Below are positions 17,512 to 26,581 of a DNA stretch of 64,000 bases, in pieces. Each line of letters starts with the position of its first letter. Within the stretch, counting starts at the first letter, position 1. The position numbers and the translations under genes are program-made. The notes below the pieces were generated by a model that was not told the origin of the DNA, searched no databases, and was given only the letters and a program-made list of their open reading frames with translations. The stretch is from positions 248,001 to 312,000 of the forward strand of contig NZ_QBKT01000005.1 in NCBI RefSeq assembly GCF_003054265.1, written 5' to 3'. The DNA comes from Kordia periserrulae (GTDB lineage Bacteria > Bacteroidota > Bacteroidia > Flavobacteriales > Flavobacteriaceae).

Positions 17512-18507
17512 ATGAATAAAATAACCGTATTTGTGTTGCTCCTCACCCTAATGAGTTGCAAAGAAAAAGTAGCAACACCTACAGAATTAGTAGCTGAAAT
17601 TGAATATAAAATTCCAGCAAAACTGGGCGAAGGCGCTTTTTGGGATTATAAAAACAATCAATTGTATTGGGTAGATATTATTGGGGAATCACTCAATGTG
17701 TACAATCCAGAAAACAAAACGAATAAGCACATCAAAATGCCGGCTCCAATCGGAACCGTCGTGCCTTCTGAAGAAAAAAACATCGTAATAGTAGCACTCA
17801 ATGATGGTGTGTATGTGGTGAATGTTGCCACAGAAAAAATCATAAAACTCACCGATGTAGAAGCCGAAAACCTTGGAACACGCCTAAACGATGGAAAATG
17901 CGATCCGAATGGGAATCTGTGGATTGGCTCTATGGATTACTCACAAACAAATCCTGGCGGAAACTTATACAAAGTTGACGCACAAGGAAATGTAGACAAA
18001 ATGCTTGGGAACATTACCATTTCTAACGGAATCGTTTGGTCAAAAGATGGCAAAACGATGTACTATATTGACACGCCAACCACCAACATACGTGCGTTTG
18101 ATTATGACAAAAATACGAGTACCATTTCCAATGAAAGAGTCGTAGTAACGATTCCTGTAGCAGAAGGTTCGCCCGATGGTATGGCAATTGACGAAAACGA
18201 CACACTTTGGGTAGGATTGTGGAATGGAAACAGCATTGCCAATTACAATCCGAAAACGGGGAAACTCATTCAAAAAATAAAAGTGCCAGCGCACAATGTC
18301 ACTTCGTGTGCGTTTGGAGGCGAAAATTTACAAACACTCTACATCACAACTTCAAGTTTGGACATGACGGAAGAAGAAAGTACCAAATATCCGTTGGCAG
18401 GTTCGCTATTCAAAATAGAATTGGACGTAAAAGGCGTACACAGCGACTTTTTCAAAAAACCAATCCTCAAAACAAATCAAGAAACGGAAGACGAAACACA
18501 ACCATGA
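17512..18507 (+). CDS. SMP-30/gluconolactonase family lipoprotein
   Basis: A 331-residue exported protein with lipobox LMSC (Cys 16). It has the six-bladed propeller signatures of SMP-30/gluconolactonases: GEGAFWDYKNNQLYWVDI at the start, LNDGKCDPNGNLWIGSMD in the centre (metal-binding Asn and Asp) and SPDGMAIDENDTLWVG late in the chain (catalytic-type Asp). These enzymes open sugar lactones such as glucono-1,5-lactone using a divalent metal. The placement before gluconokinase and 6-phosphogluconate dehydrogenase supports glucono- or a related aldonolactone as substrate. Its stop overlaps the start of the next GH3 gene (ATGA). Confidence 0.9.
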   Translation: MNKITVFVLLLTLMSCKEKVATPTELVAEIEYKIPAKLGEGAFWDYKNNQLYWVDIIGESLNVYNPENKTNKHIKMPAPIGTVVPSEEKNIVIVALNDGVYVVNVATEKIIKLTDVEAENLGTRLNDGKCDPNGNLWIGSMDYSQTNPGGNLYKVDAQGNVDKMLGNITISNGIVWSKDGKTMYYIDTPTTNIRAFDYDKNTSTISNERVVVTIPVAEGSPDGMAIDENDTLWVGLWNGNSIANYNPKTGKLIQKIKVPAHNVTSCAFGGENLQTLYITTSSLDMTEEESTKYPLAGSLFKIELDVKGVHSDFFKKPILKTNQETEDETQP

Positions 18508-20747
18508 AAAAAATATACACACTTATCTTCGTACTCTTCTTCACAATCATTGCGTGTAAAACAGAAGAAAAACCAACCAATACGCTAGAAGACAAAGTTT
18601 CTGAATTATTGTCTAAAATGTCACTAGATGAAAAATTGGGGCAACTAAACTTACGAGGCACTTCAAGCAGAGTAAAAGGGCAATTATCCGATTCGCTAAA
18701 ACAAGCCGTGCGCGATGGGAAAATAGGCGCTTTTCTCAATGTAACCAATACCGAATTTGTAGACGAATTACAACGTATTGCCGTAGAAGAAAGTCCCAAC
18801 AACATTCCACTCATCTTTGCGCGAGATGTCATTCACGGCTACAAAACCATCTTTCCCATTCCATTGGGAATTGCCGCAACGTGGGATGCTGAAGTCGCAA
18901 AAAACTCCTCACGTGTAGCAGCGGTAGAAGCTTCATCGTTTGGAATTCGTTGGACTTTTGCGCCCATGTTAGATATTGCACGCGACAGTCGCTGGGGACG
19001 TATTGCCGAATCACCTGGCGAAGATCCGTTTTTGGCAACCAAACTATCAGAAGCGTATGTAACAGGATTTCAAGGCGACAGTTTAAATGACCCGACAAGT
19101 ATGATTGCTTGCGCAAAACATTTTGTCGGTTACGGCGCAGCCATTGGCGGACGCGATTACAACACCACAGTTATCAGTGAAGCGCAATTGCACAATAGTT
19201 ACTTACCGCCATTCAAATCGGCAGTGGATGCGGGAACGCAAACCTTTATGACGGCTTTCAATGAAGTCAACGGAATTCCTGCTTCGGGCGATACAAAAAT
19301 GTTGACCACTATTTTACGCGAAAAATACAAGTTTAACGGTTTTGTGGTGAGCGATTGGGATTCTGTCAAAGAAATGATTGCACATGGTTTTGCTACAGAT
19401 GAAAAACACGCTGCAGAAATTGCACTCAAAGCAGGGTTAAACATGGAAATGAACAGTGCAACTTTTGAAATGTATGCAAAAGAATTACTAAAAGAAGGCA
19501 ACATTACCGAAGCACAAATTGATGCCTTAGTAGCAGAAATTTTACGCGTAAAACTTAGAATGGGCTTATTTGAAAACCCGTATCGTGTAGACAAAAGTGA
19601 AAATCTATACGCAGCATCACATTTGCAAATGGCGAAAGAAGCCGCAATCAAAAGTTCGGTATTGTTGAAAAATAAACAAAACATTTTGCCTTTAGGTTCA
19701 GCATCTAAAGTTGCTATAATTGGTCCGATGGCAACCAAACCGAGAGAGCAACTCGGAACGTGGTCGTTTGATGGTGATGGAAACTATACGCAAACGCCCG
19801 TAATGACATTTCAAGACAAAAAGGTAGATTTTCAATTTGTAGAAGGCTTATCGTACAGTAGAGACAAATCTACCCAAGATTTTTCCAAAGCAATTGCCGC
19901 CGCCAAAAAATCGGACGTCATTCTATTTATCGGTGGTGAAGAAGCCATTCTTTCTGGAGAAGCACACAGTAGATCTAACATCAATCTACCTGGCGCACAA
20001 GAACAACTCATCAAAGAATTAGCAAAAACAGGAAAACCAATTGTACTTGTTATCATGGCAGGAAGACCCATTACGGTATCAAACATTATCAATGATGTAG
20101 ACGCCATTCTCATGACGTGGCATCCTGGAACGATGGGCGGACCAGCCATTTACGATATGCTATACGGAAACGCGGAACCTAGCGGACGATTGCCTGTAAC
20201 ATGGCCAAAAGTAGCAGGGCAATTGCCGTTGTATTACAATCATAAAAGCACAGGACGACCAGTGATTCCTGAAGAATTTGTGCAAATGGACAGCATTCCA
20301 ATAGGTGCATGGCAAAGCTCATTAGGAAATACGACACATTATTTAGACGTTGGCTATTTACCGCAATATCCGTTTGGATACGGACTAAGTTATACCACTT
20401 TTGCATACAGTGATTTGACACTATCAAGCAGTAAAATTTCTGAGCAAAATGATATCACTATCAAAGTCACGGTGAAGAATACAGGAACGCGTACAGGAAA
20501 TGATATCGTACAATTATATGTGCAAGATGTCGTGGGAAGAATTACGCGACCTGTCAAAGAACTCAAAGGATTTCAACACGTAACATTAGCACCAAACGAA
20601 GCAAAAGAAGTCGCGTTTACGCTTTCACTGGATGATTTAAAATACTATGACAACGAAGCAGTATTCGGCGTAGAAAAAGGAGAGTTCAACATTTTCGTCG
20701 GACAACATTCGGCAACAGGAATGAACGCTACCATCAAATATGAATAA
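18504..20747 (+). CDS. GH3 beta-glucosidase lipoprotein
   Basis: A 747-residue GH3 enzyme starting at ATG 18504, inside the last codons of the lactonase gene. Longer in-frame extensions upstream are only the lactonase gene in another frame. The signal peptide has lipobox IIACK (Cys 18). GH3 landmarks are KHFVGYG (205-211), nucleophile Asp284 in GFVVSDWDS, GEEAILSGEAHSR in the C-domain, and a fibronectin III-like tail. It probably trims beta-linked glucosides in the periplasm or at the surface. It overlaps gluconokinase by 8 nt, so it lies in a tightly coupled operon with the gluconate genes. Confidence 0.93.
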   Translation: MKKIYTLIFVLFFTIIACKTEEKPTNTLEDKVSELLSKMSLDEKLGQLNLRGTSSRVKGQLSDSLKQAVRDGKIGAFLNVTNTEFVDELQRIAVEESPNNIPLIFARDVIHGYKTIFPIPLGIAATWDAEVAKNSSRVAAVEASSFGIRWTFAPMLDIARDSRWGRIAESPGEDPFLATKLSEAYVTGFQGDSLNDPTSMIACAKHFVGYGAAIGGRDYNTTVISEAQLHNSYLPPFKSAVDAGTQTFMTAFNEVNGIPASGDTKMLTTILREKYKFNGFVVSDWDSVKEMIAHGFATDEKHAAEIALKAGLNMEMNSATFEMYAKELLKEGNITEAQIDALVAEILRVKLRMGLFENPYRVDKSENLYAASHLQMAKEAAIKSSVLLKNKQNILPLGSASKVAIIGPMATKPREQLGTWSFDGDGNYTQTPVMTFQDKKVDFQFVEGLSYSRDKSTQDFSKAIAAAKKSDVILFIGGEEAILSGEAHSRSNINLPGAQEQLIKELAKTGKPIVLVIMAGRPITVSNIINDVDAILMTWHPGTMGGPAIYDMLYGNAEPSGRLPVTWPKVAGQLPLYYNHKSTGRPVIPEEFVQMDSIPIGAWQSSLGNTTHYLDVGYLPQYPFGYGLSYTTFAYSDLTLSSSKISEQNDITIKVTVKNTGTRTGNDIVQLYVQDVVGRITRPVKELKGFQHVTLAPNEAKEVAFTLSLDDLKYYDNEAVFGVEKGEFNIFVGQHSATGMNATIKYE

Positions 20748-21228
20748 GGTATACATCATTATGGGCGTAAGCGGTTGCGGCAAAACCACGGTTGGAAAAC
20801 TACTGTCACAAGCGTTAACGATTCCTTTTATTGATGCGGATGCGTTTCATCCTAAAGAAAACATTCAAAAAATGACAAACGGAATCGCGCTTACTGATAC
20901 GGATAGAAAACCTTGGTTGGAAGATATCAATCAAGAACTCATTCAGCAATCGCGCCAAAAAGGAGTTGTGTTGGCGTGTTCCGCATTAAAAGAAAGTTAC
21001 CGAAAAATACTCTCAAAAGATATACAACATATAGAATGGATATACCTCAAAGGCGATTTCAAAACCATTCAACAGCGCATGCAACAACGCGAACACTTTA
21101 TGAATGTCGATTTATTACAATCGCAATTTGACACGCTTGAAGCACCAACGTATGGAATGCATATATCTATTGAAAAATCGCCTGAAAACATACTCACAGA
21201 AATCCTAAAAACACTCCAACAATCATGA
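20740..21228 (+). CDS. gntK: Gluconokinase
   Basis: A 162-residue cytoplasmic kinase that phosphorylates gluconate to 6-phosphogluconate with ATP. The Walker A loop GVSGCGKTTVG is at residues 9-19, DADAFHP and the NIQKMTNGIALTDTDRKPWL segment bind gluconate, and CSALKESYR is the conserved LID-side motif. Length fits the GntK family. It overlaps the preceding GH3 gene by 8 nt and the following dehydrogenase gene by 4 nt. Confidence 0.95.
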   Translation: MNKVYIIMGVSGCGKTTVGKLLSQALTIPFIDADAFHPKENIQKMTNGIALTDTDRKPWLEDINQELIQQSRQKGVVLACSALKESYRKILSKDIQHIEWIYLKGDFKTIQQRMQQREHFMNVDLLQSQFDTLEAPTYGMHISIEKSPENILTEILKTLQQS

Positions 21229-22613
21229 AAGCAACCTTTGGCATTATAGGATTGGGCGTGATGGGAAAAAGCATTGCCATCAACGCACTAAACCATCATA
21301 TTTCGGTAGCGGTGTACAATCGTGAAACGAAAGATGAGGTCAATATTGCTAAAGATTTTGTGGCAGCGCACGCAGAAAAAAATGTGCAAGGTTTTACTGT
21401 GTTGAAGGATTTTATCAATGCCTTAGAAACGCCACGCAAGATTTTGCTGATGGTGAATGCTGGGAATGCAGTTGACCAAGTCGTGAATAATTTATTGCCG
21501 TTTCTTTCGGAAGAAGACATCATTTTAGATGGCGGAAACTCACATTATCAAGATACGAATAGAAGAATTACAACCTTACGCGAAAAAAATATTCACTTTT
21601 TAGGAGTTGGCATTTCGGGTGGAGAAGAAGGCGCATTAAAAGGTCCTTCATTGATGCCTGGCGGCGATTGGAGAAGTTATCAAAAAGTAGCACCTATTTT
21701 AGAAACGATTGCGGCAAAGGATAACAATGGAAAACCCTGTTGTGCATATTTGGGAAAAAATGGTGCGGGACATTTTGTAAAAATGGTACACAACGGCATC
21801 GAATACGGCGATATGCAATTGTTGGCAGAATTGTATGAAATCTTGTCAAAAAGTAACAATTATGAGGATATCGCGGCACTTTTCAACGCGTGGAATCAAA
21901 CGGAATTGGCAAGTTATCTGTTGGAAATCACTGCAAAAATATTAACTACAAAAGAAGGTGACGACTATGTGTTGGACACTATTTTAGACAAAGCGGGAAA
22001 CAAAGGAACAGGCTCGTGGTCGAGCAAAGCGGCAATGGAATTAGGAGTTCCAACAACCATAAAAACAGCGGCGGTATATGCGCGATATATTTCTTCATTT
22101 CATCAAAAAAGACAAGAATTAGGCGTGAAATCTGCAAAAGAAAGCATTGGCGAATTAAATATAGAAGCCTTAAAAGAAGCCTACAGTTTTGCAAGAATCC
22201 TCAACCTACATCAAGGTTTTGAATTGTTGCAAGCAGCTTCCAAAGAATACGATTGGCAATTGAATTTAGCGGAAATCTGTAGCATTTGGTCAAATGGTTG
22301 CATCATCAAATCAGCATTGCTTGAAAAAAGTATTGAAATCTTCCAACAGCACACGACACTTTTAGATAATTCTAGTATTATTCAGCAATTGCAAACACAA
22401 GAAAACGACGTCAAAAAAATCATCAAATACGCATTGGACAATCGCTTGAACATTCCGTGTATATCAGCAGCGTATAACTATTGGATCATGATGACAACTC
22501 AACGAACGTCTGCTAATATGATTCAGGCACAACGCGATTTCTTTGGCGCGCACACGTTTCAAAAAGTAAACGACACTACAGGACAAACGTTTCACTATAA
22601 CTGGAAAAAGTAG
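21225..22613 (+). CDS. gnd: 6-phosphogluconate dehydrogenase (decarboxylating)
   Basis: A 462-residue cytoplasmic enzyme converting 6-phosphogluconate to ribulose-5-phosphate and CO2 with NAD(P) reduction. The Rossmann fingerprint GLGVMG is at 9-14 and a YNRET loop after strand beta-2 suggests NADP preference. ILDGGNSHYQDT, GISGGEEGALKGPSLMPGG and the catalytic GHFVKMVHNGIEYGDMQ are all present. The C-terminal helical domain and GTGSWSSKAA motif complete the long form. It sits between the gluconokinase and permease genes, so the pathway goes directly from gluconate to the pentose phosphate pool. Confidence 0.96.
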   Translation: MKATFGIIGLGVMGKSIAINALNHHISVAVYNRETKDEVNIAKDFVAAHAEKNVQGFTVLKDFINALETPRKILLMVNAGNAVDQVVNNLLPFLSEEDIILDGGNSHYQDTNRRITTLREKNIHFLGVGISGGEEGALKGPSLMPGGDWRSYQKVAPILETIAAKDNNGKPCCAYLGKNGAGHFVKMVHNGIEYGDMQLLAELYEILSKSNNYEDIAALFNAWNQTELASYLLEITAKILTTKEGDDYVLDTILDKAGNKGTGSWSSKAAMELGVPTTIKTAAVYARYISSFHQKRQELGVKSAKESIGELNIEALKEAYSFARILNLHQGFELLQAASKEYDWQLNLAEICSIWSNGCIIKSALLEKSIEIFQQHTTLLDNSSIIQQLQTQENDVKKIIKYALDNRLNIPCISAAYNYWIMMTTQRTSANMIQAQRDFFGAHTFQKVNDTTGQTFHYNWKK

Positions 22614-23972
22614 ATGGAAGCAACACTAAATATTCAATTACTCTTAGCCGTTTTTGCGGGAATCACAGTATTGTTAGTGCTGATTTTAAAGTTTAAAATA
22701 CAATCATTTATCGCCTTATTAATGGCAAGTATTACGGTGGGAATTACTGCTGGAATGTCGCCTGTAAATATCATTCAAACCATACAAATCGGTATGGGAA
22801 ATACACTCGGTTTTGTAGCGTTGGTGATTGGCTTGGGCGCTATTTTTGGAGCAATCTTAGAATATTCTGGTGGTGCAGAAGCCTTAGCGCGATTCTTACT
22901 AAAAAAGTTTGGCGAAAAGCGGGCTTCTTGGGCGTTAATGATGACAGGGTTTCTAGTTGCAATTCCTGTATTTTTCGATGTAGCGTTTATCATTTTAGTG
23001 CCGATTATCTATTCGTTGCAACGACGAACAAAAAAATCGCTGTTGCTCTACGCAATTCCGCTTTTGGCAGGATTGGCAATCACACATGCGTTTATTCCAC
23101 CAACGCCAGGACCGATTGCTGTTGCGGATATTTTAGGAGCCGATTTGGGTTGGGTAATTCTTTTTGGATTCATGGTAGGAATTCCAACAGCGATTGTCTG
23201 CGGTCCGATATTTGCCAAATACATCGCACAAAAAATACACGTTGACGCTCCCGAAATCACTACAGAAATGCCACAAGAAGAAAACTATCCCGCCATCGGA
23301 TTGATACTTTCCATCATCGGAATTCCAATTCTGTTGATTGTCTGCAATACCATTATCAACAGTCCGCTCGTAAGCGACAATTTCATTCCAGCATACATCA
23401 AACAATGGATAGGTTTGGTAGGGAATCCTATTGTAGCGTTGATTATTGCCAATCTAATTGCATGGTATGTGTTGGGAATTCGAAGAAAAGTCACGAAACA
23501 GCAATTGCTTGAAATTACTTCAAAATCTATGGCGCCCACGGGAGTCATCATTCTGTTGACAGGTGCTGGCGGTGTTTTTAAAGAAATGTTAGTCGCGACA
23601 AAAACAGGCAGCATGTTAGCGACATATTTTGCGGAAATTGGCATTCCAATCATTATCTTCGGTTTTTTTATTGCGGTTTTGGTCAGAATATTACAAGGAT
23701 CGGCAACAGTGGCAATGATTACCGCTGCGGGATTTACCTCACCGTTGGTCATGGCGCAGGAAAGCATCACAGATATTGACAAAGCGTTGCTGGTGATTGC
23801 CATTGCTTCGGGCGCGTCCATCATGTCACATGTAAATGATAGCGGATTTTGGCTGGTTAGTAAATATTTGGGAATCAATGAAAAGCAAACGTTCAAAAGT
23901 TGGACAGTCATGACAACCATATTAGCCTTGGTGAGTTTCTCCATTGTTGCTGTCATTGCATTTATAAAATAA
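22614..23972 (+). CDS. gntP: Gluconate:H+ symporter, GntP family
   Basis: A 452-residue inner-membrane transporter with about twelve hydrophobic helices. GntP-family landmarks include AFIPPTPGPIAVADILGADLG in the middle and ASGASIMSHVNDSGFWLVS near the C-terminus. It starts directly after the stop of gnd without a gap. It supplies gluconate to the kinase encoded two genes upstream. Confidence 0.93.
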   Translation: MEATLNIQLLLAVFAGITVLLVLILKFKIQSFIALLMASITVGITAGMSPVNIIQTIQIGMGNTLGFVALVIGLGAIFGAILEYSGGAEALARFLLKKFGEKRASWALMMTGFLVAIPVFFDVAFIILVPIIYSLQRRTKKSLLLYAIPLLAGLAITHAFIPPTPGPIAVADILGADLGWVILFGFMVGIPTAIVCGPIFAKYIAQKIHVDAPEITTEMPQEENYPAIGLILSIIGIPILLIVCNTIINSPLVSDNFIPAYIKQWIGLVGNPIVALIIANLIAWYVLGIRRKVTKQQLLEITSKSMAPTGVIILLTGAGGVFKEMLVATKTGSMLATYFAEIGIPIIIFGFFIAVLVRILQGSATVAMITAAGFTSPLVMAQESITDIDKALLVIAIASGASIMSHVNDSGFWLVSKYLGINEKQTFKSWTVMTTILALVSFSIVAVIAFIK

Positions 23973-23987
23973 TTTAACTCAAAAAAT

Positions 23988-25385
23988 ATGGCAACACACA
24001 AAAAATTAAGCTTGCGCGAAAAAATAGGATATGCTTTGGGCGATACCGCCGCAAACATCGCTTGGCGAACCGTTGCCTATTTTCTGCCAATATTTTACAC
24101 CGATGTATTTGGCTTGGAAGCTGCAGTTGCCGCGACGTTGATATTTTTAATTCGATTGACTGATGGTGTGACCGATTTGATCATGGGAAATATTGCCGAT
24201 AGAACCAAAAGCAAGTATGGAAAATTTCGTCCGTGGTTGTTGTGGACAGCCTTGCCGTTTGCTGTTGCGTTAATCTTACAATTTACCACACCAGATTTAA
24301 GTTTGACAGGAAAAGTAATTTGGGCGTATGCAACGTCCATTTTTTACACATTGACTTACACGGCGAATAACGTGCCGTATTCTGCATTGATGGGCGTGAT
24401 GACGAGCGATGTAAAAGTGCGTACCGAACTGTCTTCCTATCGTTTCTTTGGTGCGTATTTGGGTGGAATCATTGCAACGATTGGTGTGATTGCGTTGGTA
24501 GATTATTTAGGCGACGGAAATCAAAATATTGGTTATCAATATACTATGTATGTCTTAGCGTTTATTTTAGCAGGTTGTTCGTTGATTACCTTTTATACCA
24601 CGCGCGAACGTGTTCCTGTTATCAAAACAAGCAATTTGAAAGACGATTATAAGGATTTAATTAAAAATGTTCCTTGGTTAATTTTATTACTTATCGGATT
24701 TATCTTTGTTACCTACAACGTGATTAAGCAAAGCACGACCATGTATTACTTTTCGCATTATGTAAATGATGAACAGAATATATTTGGAAGTCTGGTCGAT
24801 TGGGGCGGAAAAAAAGGATTGGCAGGTTTGTACTTGCTGTCATTATTGGTCATTTCGATGATATCTACCGTTTTTGCACCCGCGTTGACGCGATTTTTTG
24901 GAAAAGTAAAACTATTCATCATGAGTATTGTTTTTTCTGCAATCACAGCGGGCGCGATGTATTGGTTGGAAGCCAATCAAGTGGGAAGTATGTTTACATT
25001 GGGAATTCTCTCTGAATTTGGCGCTGGTTTGATGCCTGTATTGTTCTTTGCAATGTTGGGCGATGCGGCTGATTATTCCGAATATAAAAACAAACGACGT
25101 GCTACTGGATTGGTCTATTCGGCGGGAACATTTGCCATGAAATTTGGCGGCGGTATGGCAGGATTCATTACTTTGATGATTTTAAACATGTACAATTACG
25201 ACGGAGAAGCAGTCGTGAAAACACCAGAAATGCTAGAAGGTATCAAATTGAATATGAGTATTGTACCTGCAATTTTTGTGTTGGTTGGTGTAATTGCGTT
25301 GTGGTTTTATCCGTTGACGTCTAAAAAAATGGAAGTGATTGAAGCGGAGTTGGAAGAAAGACGTGCTGCGAAAGTTGATGCGTAG
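23988..25385 (+). CDS. GPH-family sugar:cation symporter
   Basis: A 465-residue MFS-related transporter of the glycoside-pentoside-hexuronide group. It begins LSLREKIGYALGDTAANIAWR and has LTDGVTDLIMGNIADRTKSKYGKFRPWLLW, the GPH signature around helices 2-3. About twelve TM segments are visible. It likely imports glucosides released in the periplasm. It is 15 nt after gntP and is the last gene of the operon, converging on a minus-strand MFS gene. Confidence 0.92.
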   Translation: MATHKKLSLREKIGYALGDTAANIAWRTVAYFLPIFYTDVFGLEAAVAATLIFLIRLTDGVTDLIMGNIADRTKSKYGKFRPWLLWTALPFAVALILQFTTPDLSLTGKVIWAYATSIFYTLTYTANNVPYSALMGVMTSDVKVRTELSSYRFFGAYLGGIIATIGVIALVDYLGDGNQNIGYQYTMYVLAFILAGCSLITFYTTRERVPVIKTSNLKDDYKDLIKNVPWLILLLIGFIFVTYNVIKQSTTMYYFSHYVNDEQNIFGSLVDWGGKKGLAGLYLLSLLVISMISTVFAPALTRFFGKVKLFIMSIVFSAITAGAMYWLEANQVGSMFTLGILSEFGAGLMPVLFFAMLGDAADYSEYKNKRRATGLVYSAGTFAMKFGGGMAGFITLMILNMYNYDGEAVVKTPEMLEGIKLNMSIVPAIFVLVGVIALWFYPLTSKKMEVIEAELEERRAAKVDA

Positions 25386-25401
25386 TTGAATTGCTATTTT
25401 T

Positions 25402-26574
25402 TTATCGAGTCTTTTTCTTTCCAAGTAAAACCATCAAACCTATTAATGGACCAAAGGCTAAAACCGTCAAGATTATTGGTGTATTTGTCCAAGTTTGTAA
25501 AGTGTTTAGCAATTGAATGCTGATAATGGTGATAAAAAAACCTATGCAATTTACAATGGTAAGCGCCGTGCCTTTTAAGCTTGACGGAGCGTTTTGAGCC
25601 ACTAAGGTTGAAAAAAGTGGTGAATCGGCAATGACAACCATTCCCCAAAAGAGAAGAAAAACGATAAATAGGTTTGCTGAACCCACAGAAAATAGTAGTG
25701 GAAACAACAAACAACAAAGACACGACAACGCCAACGAACTCATCGCGACTTGTTTTACGCCGATTTTTTGGGAAATATAACCGCCCAATACACACGCCAA
25801 ACCTCCAATAGCAATGATTGAAAATGATGCTACAGGAATATTGAATGTTGTAGTGTGTGTTTTGTTGAATAAGTGAAGCATGCTCGGTACAAACGCCCAA
25901 AAAGCATACAACTCCCACATGTGTCCGAAATATCCAAACGCTGCTTTTCGAAATTTTTGTTCTTTAAAAATCGTTGGAATTGCTTTCAAATCAATTTTTT
26001 GAGAAGGTTTTCTGTACGGACCGTTTGGGACAAAAAATAGCATTACAATTCCGCCTAACAACGCTAGTACAGACGTCGTGATGATGACAAATTCCCACGG
26101 AAGTTCGCCTTTGATTTCTTTTAGTAAATGTGGAAACGCAGTTCCAATAACCAAGGCGCCGACAAGATATCCGAGCGATTTCCCCAAGCCTTTTTGGTAG
26201 TAATCGGCCGCGATTTTCATTCCTACAGGATAAATTCCCGCAAGGAAAAAACCCGTAAAAAAACGAAACAGAAGTATGCTTGTATAGGTGTTTCCTTTCC
26301 AAACGAGGAATACATTGCATATTGCGCCCAAGACTGCGCAACCAAAGAAAACCTTGGATGGCGCATACCGATCAGCAATAGATAAAATGGCAAATAAAAA
26401 CGTTCCAACGATAAAACCAAATTGAAGTACAGACGTAAGGTGTCCCAATGCGTTTTCGTTGAGTAGAAATGTTGTTTGTAATTCATGCATCACGCCATTT
26501 CCAGCAAACCATAACGATGTGCAAAAGAATTGCGATAGTACAATGACAGGAAGTATGTGTTTTGGCGGATTCAT
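25402..26574 (-). CDS. MFS transporter
   Basis: A 390-residue protein with about twelve hydrophobic helices. The fold is given by ILSIADRYAPSKVFF (the motif A position between helices 2 and 3) and the RFFTGFFLAGIYPVGMKI segment in helix 4-5. The substrate cannot be deduced; it resembles cyanate/nitrate-type MFS proteins only loosely. It is 7 nt downstream of the YyaL-type gene on the same strand, so the two probably share a transcript. Confidence 0.85.
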   Translation of the reverse strand: MNPPKHILPVIVLSQFFCTSLWFAGNGVMHELQTTFLLNENALGHLTSVLQFGFIVGTFLFAILSIADRYAPSKVFFGCAVLGAICNVFLVWKGNTYTSILLFRFFTGFFLAGIYPVGMKIAADYYQKGLGKSLGYLVGALVIGTAFPHLLKEIKGELPWEFVIITTSVLALLGGIVMLFFVPNGPYRKPSQKIDLKAIPTIFKEQKFRKAAFGYFGHMWELYAFWAFVPSMLHLFNKTHTTTFNIPVASFSIIAIGGLACVLGGYISQKIGVKQVAMSSLALSCLCCLLFPLLFSVGSANLFIVFLLFWGMVVIADSPLFSTLVAQNAPSSLKGTALTIVNCIGFFITIISIQLLNTLQTWTNTPIILTVLAFGPLIGLMVLLGKKKTR

Positions 26575-26581
26575 GGGAGTG

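Noticed and set aside
18207-18503. N-terminal extension of the second GH3 enzyme
   Set aside because: The sequence is the lactonase gene in another frame. The ATG at 18504 gives a lipoprotein signal and the standard ATGA overlap.
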